64,000 nucleotides of DNA from Lentinus brumalis (Eukaryota; Basidiomycota; Agaricomycetes; Polyporales; Polyporaceae): the NCBI GenBank assembly GCA_001792895.1, contig MARA01000017.1, forward strand, positions 496,001 through 560,000. Direction: 5' to 3'. Position numbers and translations under genes: made by a program. The notes beneath the pieces were generated by a model that made no database searches, had not been told where the DNA came from, and was given only the letters and a program-made list of their open reading frames with translations. Positions 56,265-64,000 of the stretch are shown in pieces (position 1 is the stretch's first letter; every line of letters starts with the position of its first letter).

Positions 56265-58940
56265 TTACTTGGTGCGGAGGTGATGGGCAACCTCAATCCA
56301 GGGCTGGTCTTCGCTCACCACGATTCGCGACAGGAACTTCTTGCGCTGCGAGGAAGCGTGCCAGTCGACCCCGCGGTCCATCAAAGCCTTCCGGCAGAGG
56401 GTGCAGTGGACATTTCGTCCGCGTCCAGACGACTGCAGGCGATGGCGAATCGCAAGCTCCGTGGTGTCGTCGGGGCGCTCATACTGCGGAAGCTCGGCTT
56501 CGTTCTGCACGACGGTGAGACAGCCCGGCAAGTGATTATCTGGCACTTGACGGCGGTCCTCAGCCGATAAGTCCCTTGATGCCAAAGGTCAGTAATGTCG
56601 ATCCGAATGTTGAGCCCTACTCACTTGAAACCAGGATACATGCTGTAAGTCCACTTGGCCTCCTTGATGCAATGGCCGAGCTGAGAGATATCGAGTCAGT
56701 CTTCCTACACCCCCTCGGGCTCACTCACCAAGTCAGCCCATGTGTATCGGTGGTGCAGAGAGATCCTGCAGGGGCAGTACACTAGACCGCGGGCCACCAA
56801 GTCGTCCATAGTATCAAGAGTGGTATCGATCGAGAGCGGTGAGGCCCCGAGATAGTTCCAACTGTCCAGGCAAGGCTTGACCACACAATTGTGATCGTTA
56901 GAGGGAGGCGGGACAGTGGAAAGGCTGCTAGGACCACCCAGATTGAGCAGGACATCCGGATGATACTGTCGCCAATGGGCCAGTACCTCGTGGAGCGACA
57001 CAGGCGTCGAGGCAGACATGTCCTCCAAGTCCGCACACAGCATGCACTGGAAGAGGGAACCAGCGTAAGAGGCAAGTTGGGCGGCGAAGTTGAGCATGAC
57101 TGGTGAGTGTTCCTGGTAGTGCTCGACAAGCAAGGTGAAGAGCTTAAGCTCGCTGTCCTGCCGGAACCGCATGGCCTCAGCAATCACCTCCGTAGCACGC
57201 CCACGGAAGACCCTCTGCAGGTCCAACTGGTGTGAGTTTGCCAGAACCGCCATGGTATAGAGCTGCTGGGCGTGGGCGTGGTTCGGCATGCAGCGACGGT
57301 CGGCCACGCTCAGGCGCGATGACTCCACGAGCCTGTCGTACTCGTTGAGGAGGAAAGACATGCGAGCCGCTATACGGACTTGTTCGACCTCGTACCAGCG
57401 ACGGCGATATATCGTCCCAATCAGCTGTTGGAGACTGGGTAGGAGGTTTGCCCACTCTAAGAAGTTGGGATGTGTGCGGTCGGTCGCAAGTCGACGGTAC
57501 GAAATCAAGCAGGGGACTCACTCTGATTGGTTAAAGCATCGGGCTTGCGCAGTAGCTTCTTCCAATCGTCGAACTCTGGATCTGTCGCGGAGGGGAAGCT
57601 GTGCGTTGCATAACCCGCCTCCTGCAATTTGCGAATGGTGCTTCACCCACAGGATCAGCCCGCTTTGAGATGCGAACCAGGATGATGCGACTTACTCCAT
57701 CTCTCGGATATCGCAAAGCCTCGTTCTCTCCAACGCCGCTTGAACGGAGACATCAGCCAGAGCGCGGCCGAACTAGGAACTACGTGAGTAAGGCATGTAC
57801 GAGTTCCCATTCGCACTGACCTTGTCCCACAGTATCACGAACTCCTTCCGGCAGCCGATAGCCAGCTCCAGCGCACCTTCCGACGTGCATCCGCACCGGA
57901 GCAGGGCAGCGAGCATAGGAAGGTATTCAGCTACGAATGACCTCAGCTCGGCCTTGTTGTACACTTCCGCTTGTCTGTTCCCGCCTCCTGCAACACGTGT
58001 CAGCAACAAGCAGATTATACGTTGCAGAAGCAACTTGCTCGGGACCGTGTCGTGCCGCAAGTTCTCGAGCACACAAGGAAGACGCAGTCGGGAGTCAGTT
58101 CCTAGCTCTGGATGAGCTGCGATCGCTGCGTCGACATAGTCGCAAGCGTCTCTCTTGTGAACGACGCTAATCAGACAATCAGCCGTCAGGTTTGGTTTTA
58201 AATGGGGCAAACCTTACTTCTCTTTCCAGCAGGGCTTGCACAGTCGCAGGCCAAGTACATAGCTGACATTCCGGGAGTTCGACCGGCCGCAGGCCTGTAG
58301 TGCTCCAGGTCAGAAAGAGAAATGTCACGGTGTGTAAGACACTCACGAAACATGTGTGACCGAACAGCAACTGGCTATAACGGACCGGGGATATGTCTTC
58401 GGGGCACGGTGGCAGCGCTGGCACATGGTTGCCCTCAATGGCGGCGATCCACACTCCCCTGTGCCTTCCCAGGCACGAGTGCAAAGACTTGCACGAGCGG
58501 CGCAAGGCGAGCAGGTCCTTGGGATGGAGGTAACGGGCAAGCTGTAGGCACGTAGTAAGTTTCTCTCCTACATAGCTGCATGCACGAGTGAGCCGACTTG
58601 CCTCGAACAAGAAATCGAGAGGAAGGTCAATGATGAAGCACTTTGGAGGTGGCGGTGCAGTATGTGCCACCTTCGGAGCGCGTGAACCGAGATCTGTAGT
58701 TGTCGGCGATGGGCCTTCCGGTGGTGTAGGATGCCCACCGCAAGTGGCACCCGAGAGTGGTGGTAATACCACCACATCCTTGTTCCACTTCCGCAACCGC
58801 TCTATGCAGCAATCATCAGGCGTGCACACAGCACCCACGGTGATTGCACGCACCCTCAAACCGATGGTGTTCTTTGTGGGTAGCATCGCGGGGAACCGGG
58901 ATTGCCAGTGATCCCGCAGCCTCTGCCTCAGGCTGTGCAT
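56265..58940 (-). CDS. F-box protein, multi-exon
   Basis: The N-terminal part carries an F-box: FIIDLPLDFLFE joined to LARYLHPKDLLALRRSCKSL across an intron with a GC donor (GAG/GCAAGT ... CTACAG), then VWIAAIEGNHVPALPPCPED and ISPVRYSQLLFGHTC, a continuation I associate with Agaricomycete F-box proteins. Later exons include KRDACDYVDAAIAAHPELG (57773-58210), a long helical exon (56705-57508; FLEWANLLPSLQQLIGTIY) and a last exon with CTLCRKALMDRG. F-box proteins recruit substrates to SCF ubiquitin ligases. The start is uncertain (ATG at 58940 or a later Met). The plus-strand open frames here are shadows. Confidence 0.72.
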
Positions 58941-60059
58941 CGAGGGCAGCTGGGCAATGTTCTCTGCAAGAGGAGTTCAGATTTCGCTCGACGCCCATGA
59001 CTCAGACTGGCTCCTCACCCTTGCATCTTAGGAAGCACCAAGGCGGGGGGATGAGCAAAACAATACACTGAAAATGAGTGGGGTTACGATGCGATAACAA
59101 GCTGAAATGTAAGTAACAATAGAAGAAGGATATACGCTAAGAGGTCGAGGCAATGAAAGAAGACAGTGAGCCAGGCGATATCAGAGAAGTGAGCGAAACG
59201 GCTCGACCTGAATTTCTCGTACGCTCAAGTTGCCCTCTCAAGTACCGTCTCGCACAGGCCCAACCGTGATACGGCGCTGAAACTCGAGACAATTGGTAAC
59301 ACAATGACAAACTGCGAGAGGATACGTCGCCATGAGCACAGGCCGCAAGGTGTACGATGAGACGCTTCTGCGAAGGTGTATGTTATCGGGCGCCTGGTGT
59401 AACAATAAGTACGACTTCGGTGCGTTGCTGTCTCCGGCTTCAGCCCGGGCCTTACAAGTCCTTCAATACGCACCTCATGCAGACAAAGGCACGCAATCGA
59501 TATGATGAGTGGCAGTCGTCATCGAGCACGCTGTTATTGTATATCTGTTGCATGGATTCATGACGGTGATGGTGACGTTGCAAATCGCGATGTCCGAAAA
59601 ATCTGGGCGTAGATTGCAGCATGTCGCTTGAGACAAATCCTGATGTTGTCAGGTGTACATCGTTTTGATGCGCGGTGTATGGTCACTTCGAAACTACTTA
59701 TATACTTGTTAGACAATTCCAGCATTATTGACACCGACGTTACCGACGTGGTGACTCACCGTGCACGCTCCCGGCAGAAAGATCTCTAGAGAATCGATGC
59801 CCGAGAGACAGAGGTTCCCGAGGAAAGCAGCGAAACATAGCACAGCGCTATAGCATGTAGAGGAGGTAGGGTTAAGTAGCAACTTACACGAGTCAGCTTA
59901 GCGCCCTCACTTCGCGTATCAGCCTGCCCTAAAGAGACGCGTCGAGTCCCCCATCGCTGTCAATATGTATTCAGAACTTATTCGATTGGCAGAGCCTCGG
60001 ACGGATAAACCACCTACCGCACACCCTCTATGGCCCAAGTGCCACTAAACCAACCTCAA
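58941..60059. other. Gene-free, AT-richer interval
   Basis: About 1.1 kb. Short open frames only, none with a recognisable feature. No repeat structure stood out. Confidence 0.5.
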
Positions 60060-60608
60060 TCAAGTGTTGACGTATATGTAGACATGGCATCTTCTTCTGA
60101 GGAGTTGGATGTGCGATTCTATGATCTGCAGACAGCGAATCTGCAACCTGGAGTCCACCGATTGTAGAGACGATTGGCCCACTTGTGCATTAGATTGTGG
60201 TAAGTATACGTGCATACTAGTGATACATAATGTTCCTATGGCGCACATGCTCACACAGATGTCAAACTGCAAGAATATCCGGTCTCGACGCTTCAACTCT
60301 AGGGCCAGACACCAAACTCCATACACGGCAACCCACCCCCGTGGTCCGCCCTCCCTGCTCTCCTCTTCTTGATTTCGGAGTGTGGCATGCGGATAAGCAC
60401 TGCCGTGCGGATTGCATCCGAACGTGAGGCGAAAGTCTCTGCTGCGCTGGCAGTCGAAGGCGCAGCGGCACGGGATGAATGCGTGAGTTGTAACTCGAAC
60501 TCGTCCGACGGTAGCCGGCGTGACCGCGACGCGACCAAGGGAGCCGGCGGCCAGCTGCGCCACCCTGCCCGGGGTCGGCCACACGAAGCGATCGAACATG
60601 TACGCCGC

Positions 60609-61019
60609 TCAGATGGAGCGGCTCGCCAACATGAGATTGGCTATTGAGCCTCCGATTCTGGTGTCAGACAATATATGACATGCGGATGAGCGACGTACCG
60701 TTATGCTCGCCCACTCCGTCGAGCAGACCTTATACAACCCGTCCGCCGCCCTCTCCGCCAAGACGTGCCCTGCAGCACTGGAGCAGGACTCTGGTAATTC
60801 AGGCGCTATGTGGACGGAGTACAGCTTGGGCCAGTCCGAGGATCGGGTAACGGTGCGAGCGTGAGCTCTGTTTAGTACCAGAATGTCCTGCTGTCGACGG
60901 AAGGTGGACCGCCATACGACCAGGACGACTGGTACTATCAGGACGAGCATGAGGGGCATGCCGACGATAGTGGCTATTGTCACGATGATGATTTGCTTCA
61001 AGTTCCAGCTATTCTGCAT
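60609..61019 (-). CDS. Hypothetical protein with one N-terminal membrane segment
   Basis: The frame starts MQNSWNLKQIIIVTIATIVG and continues with a strongly hydrophobic stretch (MPLMLVLIVPVVLVVW) followed by basic residues, so a single-pass membrane protein is plausible. It stops at a TGA (60609-60611), but the same frame reopens at once (AAYMFDRFVWPTPGRVAQLA) to about 60060, so either an intron or a nonsense change lies here. No family recognised. Confidence 0.35.
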   Translation of the reverse strand: MQNSWNLKQIIIVTIATIVGMPLMLVLIVPVVLVVWRSTFRRQQDILVLNRAHARTVTRSSDWPKLYSVHIAPELPESCSSAAGHVLAERAADGLYKVCSTEWASITVRRSSACHILSDTRIGGSIANLMLASRSI

Positions 61020-61922
61020 CGTGAAGGTGTAAGTAATGCGTGCAAGTGCAGTGCCAAGTGTTGTGGAAGCGCAGAACGGTTATCGGGAGAAAGCTTGGGA
61101 CCAGCCGAAAGAAACTCGAGGAGCCTTTTGAGGCATCGGTGAAAGACGAGGGTAGGCCCATGTTTCAGGTAATTTGGGATACCCACTTTCATCGGACCGC
61201 CGGTGGAATGCTGCGCACTTCGAGATGCAAGAACAGGGCGAAGGGCCGTCAGGACCGCGATCGTCCTGGTCCAGTCTCGTCTCGGGTCCTTGATTAGTCC
61301 GAGGTTACAGCGTAGCATTGAGAGGCCATTGCCTGGTGTACGCAACATCTTGTATCATTGCCCAAGTTCCGTTGATTATCGACGTTGTCCTTGCGGCGAC
61401 GCATACTGACAGTAAGTAGACTGAGCTCGACCAGTACTAAGTACTTAACTTGAAGTAAGTAAGTTGTCTCTTGCCGTTGTAGCTCACGCTGCCAAATGGT
61501 AGAAAGCAGGCAGTGCGGAGGGGACAGCCTGGGTGCCAGTCCGGTGGCGAAGGGCCAGTAGTCAGAATTCTGGCTCAGTTACTCAGTGATTGTGGTGGTT
61601 GGACAAGGGCGTCTTTAGGGCAGGCAGCGCATAGTTCAGCGCTTCGATTGCCATTATTGGCCGACCCGGCGTTGCCGCCTCTCGAGACCACCACCAGCTG
61701 GCGAGCGTTGCGCGAGCGACCTTGCAATTTGACGTCGCGAAGCTCCTTTAAATTATCTCACGATGGAGCTGCGACACACATTGGTAATCTTAGCCGTAAT
61801 CTGCGGTCAAAAGGCGGTCGATGAACGTTAAGATTTCACGATACAGTGACAGCGACATGGGGACCAGTAAGTACTCCAGCTCATCAACTATGCGCTCCTC
61901 TGAAGAGCACCACTTCGACTCA
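61020..61922. other. Interval without a supported gene
   Basis: Short, unconvincing open frames on both strands. A simple repeated stretch around 61432-61471 (AGTACTAAGTACTTAACTTG then AAGTAAGTAAGT) is the only structure noted. Confidence 0.45.
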
Positions 61923-62357
61923 TTAGAGTTGAACTGGGAGGCAGCCGACCGAAAGGAGGCCACCCTTATAGAGTCGGGAATGTGAGTCAACGCTATCGTT
62001 TCGTGTCATGGTCAAGGGACTTACGACGTTGTTGTTCTGGCAGCAAACAGCGTTGGAGGAGCAGGCGTTTCCGCTCCCGACGCCCACAACGGACAGAGGA
62101 GAGCACTTGAGGCCGATCTGGCCGATGACACCTTCAAGGGCGACGCCGACGACGGATAGGAGCGCAGAGCCCGCCGCGGAGTTCGCCTGAAGCACGCAGA
62201 TGTGAGCATGAACACCGAATGCGCAGAGTAGTGCTCTCTAACGTACGTCCTCGAGGCTCTCGCAGCACTGAACAGGGCCGGTGCTGCAGCTGCCGTCAGC
62301 GGCGACCGCAAGGACGGGGAGAGCAAGGAGAGCAGCAGCAGCAACGCGGAAGAACAT
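61923..62357 (-). CDS. Class I hydrophobin, 104 aa, three exons
   Basis: Small secreted amphipathic protein that coats hyphae and fruiting structures. Exons 62357-62247, 62186-62025 and 61964-61923 join in frame. The signal peptide is MFFRVAAAALLALPVLAVAA. All eight cysteines are present: GSCSTGPVQCCES (C24, C31, C32), GLKCSPL (C65), NACSSNAVCCQNN (C79, C85, C86) and LLSVGCLPV (C99). The spacing C-6-CC-32-C-13-C-5-CC-12-C fits class I. The last 14-codon exon, ending LPVQL, supplies the eighth cysteine; missing the 60-nt intron before it would make the protein look incomplete. Confidence 0.93.
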
Positions 62358-62460
62358 GTCTGAGACTAAGTTGATTTGGGTGGTGAGAGTGTGTTCGAGG
62401 ATTGTCTGTGTGTGCAAGGGTGACTGCGAACTGAAGTTACCGTCCCATCCCTCTAAAGCT

Positions 62461-62466
62461 TTTATA
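62461..62466 (-). promoter_or_regulatory. TATA box of the hydrophobin gene
   Basis: TATAAA on the minus strand (within GAGTATAAAAGC), about 105 bp upstream of the start codon at 62357, as expected for a strongly expressed hydrophobin gene. Confidence 0.65.
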
Positions 62467-62472
62467 CTCGAC

Positions 62473-62978
62473 TGGCTGGTCCGTGCACCACCTCGCCAGC
62501 TGGCCGTCGCCGCTCGTCCTTCACACTTCACGCGTCATGCCCGGGCGGTGCGCCGCCCGCTTTCCTGGTCTTCACCGCGTAAGTACGCTGGGTTGCGCCA
62601 AGTTTCGAGCGCTCTTGGGGCGCCCCGCCGCGTAATGGGCACATGGGCTGCGCAGTCATCCTGCGCCGTCGCGACACTCTGAAACACGGCGCTCATCGTA
62701 CGGCCTTCAACGCATTACAATTGGTGATGGACTGTAACGGCCCAGTGTGCATAGGGTCCCTCCGGACGTAAGGATCTGGGCCGTCGTCGGCAATTTGACC
62801 GCCGTGGATGTTAATCAATGTTAGGCTCGATAGGACTTTAGGTAATATCATGGCTTCCAGTCACCGCAGAGCAGCCGAAGCTCAGACAAGCTATTCCAAT
62901 TGTCTCCTAGCCGCAGGACGATTTGTCTGGGCACCGTCCATATGTTCCGATAAGTGACAGAGGGTATGCACCGTCGTA
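62473..62978. other. Interval without a supported gene
   Basis: Lies upstream of the hydrophobin and downstream of the F-box/LRR gene at the right edge. No convincing open frame or repeat noted. Confidence 0.45.
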
Positions 62979-64000
62979 CTATTCCGTGGCAACTGCGAGC
63001 TCCGCATCCCGGCTGGAAAGCCGCTGACTGCGTATTTCCCTGATCTCCTGCTCGACTGCGCCCCAAGTGAAGTAATGCGGAGTGGTCGAGGTCGGACGTC
63101 TAGCGCCCAGCACTTCTGCGTCCCGTAACACCAGGTTGGGGAAGAGATGGTTGATGTACTGCGCCAGGAGAGTTTTCTCGAGGCGACCGTGGTTCAGGTT
63201 CACGGCCAAAGTCATCTTCAAGTCGAGGTACATGAGAGGATGAGGGGGACTCCTTGCCACCGAGGGACCTCGATATCGTCTGGGATAGTAAGCTTGGTCA
63301 TGGCCAATTGCCGCAGCTGAGGGCAGTGGTCAGCGAAGTGCTGGAGGGATGTGAGGGGCGGACGAGTGCGTGAACCGATGGGGGAATAGGCGAGACAGAG
63401 GCTCTGGATGTGCTTCCATGCGCGAGCGATCTCGGCGATATCCTCGTCGCCACACGAAATGACAGCGTTTGCCAGGCATATCTCGACATCCTCGAGATCT
63501 GGGAGACCGAGCAGCGGACGGATGATGGCGGAGTAAGAGGGGGAGGTCGCGGTGGGGTCGTTCCACACGACCTCGGAAGGATCGTTGAGGACCACTACTG
63601 ACACTATGCGCAACGAACGCGCGAAGGTCGCAGATGCGATGAGGGGGAATATGTGATGGTCCATCTGCGAGTAATCGCCATCCACAGACTTGAGCGACAG
63701 CACGCGAAGATGCGGCGTATCGAGGAAGCCGGACAGGACACCACACAAATCCTTGGACGATCCTTGCAGGCGAAGCTCCAGAAGGTTCGGTGCGTGGACT
63801 GGCAAGCCAGTGTGGTTGAATTCACCTATCCTTGCGAAGAGGGATTCGAGGGACTCGAGGGATGCAAATATGGAGCGCAAGTGGTCCACACTCAATACGA
63901 GAGACTGGTTGAACAGGCAGAGCTCGCGAAGGCGGGTGAGTTCAAGGATAGAGGGAAGCATCGCCAAGCCAGGCCCCTCTCTACCGGCGACCGAGAACCT
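62979..64000 (-). CDS. F-box/LRR-type protein, cut by the right window edge
   Basis: Leu-rich repeats on the minus strand: LPSILELTRLRELCLFNQSL, LRSIFASLESLESLFARIG, APNLLELRLQGSSKDLCGVL, LDTPHLRVLSLKSVDGD, LLGLPDLEDVEICLANAVIS and CPQLRQLAMTKLTIP. The first frame stops at 63218 after VPRWQGVPLI, but a plausible family C-terminus (YLDLKMTLAVN, YINHLFPNLVLRDAEVLG, VEQEIREIRSQ) continues in another frame to 62979. Either an intron or a one-base shift near 63240 links them. The N-terminus, with any F-box, lies beyond the window. Confidence 0.68.

Noticed and set aside
61923..62357. Hydrophobin lacking the eighth cysteine
   Set aside because: On re-reading, a 60-nt intron leads to a 14-codon exon with LLSVGCLPVQL, which supplies it.
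1..64000. CRISPR arrays, rRNA, tRNA, riboswitches or bacterial operons
   Set aside because: Nothing of the kind seen; the gene style is eukaryotic throughout.

Overview
The window looks like an Agaricomycete (mushroom- or polypore-type basidiomycete) chromosome segment. Genes are split by many short introns of about 50-70 nt. There is a class I hydrophobin, F-box/LRR proteins of the basidiomycete type, a GH76 hydrolase, a Tnp2-type transposase, a Tc1-type transposase and a Helitron. I saw no prokaryotic features, rRNA or tRNA. All identifications come from reading the sequence and from remembered family signatures; nothing was searched.

Layout. (1) 1-5517: a Helitron replicase-helicase on the minus strand, cut by the left edge and broken by two apparent frameshifts. 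(2) 6013-28258: a 22.2-kb unit bounded by long inverted repeats (about 2.0 kb left, 1.5 kb right). The outer 1,028 bp of the arms are colinear with no net indel and look identical where compared. Inside, next to the right arm, lies a five-exon Tnp2/EnSpm-CACTA-like transposase (22800-26685) that reads open throughout. The rest is cargo: a P/Q-rich multi-exon gene (8242-13330) split by a Tc1 element, a SUN-domain membrane protein (13623-14709), an unrecognised S/T/P-rich gene (14875-16327), a WD40 protein (16901-18162), a small four-exon gene (18713-19362), an LRR/F-box-like gene (about 19694-20815) and a coiled-coil tail-anchored protein (21150-22577). Several cargo genes carry a single apparent lesion, while the transposase, the SUN gene and the small gene look intact.

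(3) 28275-47380: a tandem array. Two units of 8.9 and 8.66 kb each carry the first four exons of a SulP transporter gene plus a divergently oriented unrecognised gene (here 'Z'). A third start of the unit runs into the complete SulP-STAS-cNMP gene (46117-50424, Vsb1/YGR125W-like).

(4) 50425-64000: more ordinary chromosome, with a secreted GH76 hydrolase, a Dap1/MAPR haem-binding protein, a secreted BNR-repeat protein (possible polysaccharide lyase), an F-box protein, a small membrane-protein ORF, a class I hydrophobin, and an F-box/LRR gene running off the right edge.

The best candidate for something new is the 22-kb unit: a transposase-bearing, long-TIR element with a nuclear-envelope-flavoured cargo (a SUN protein together with a KASH-like tail-anchored coiled-coil protein).
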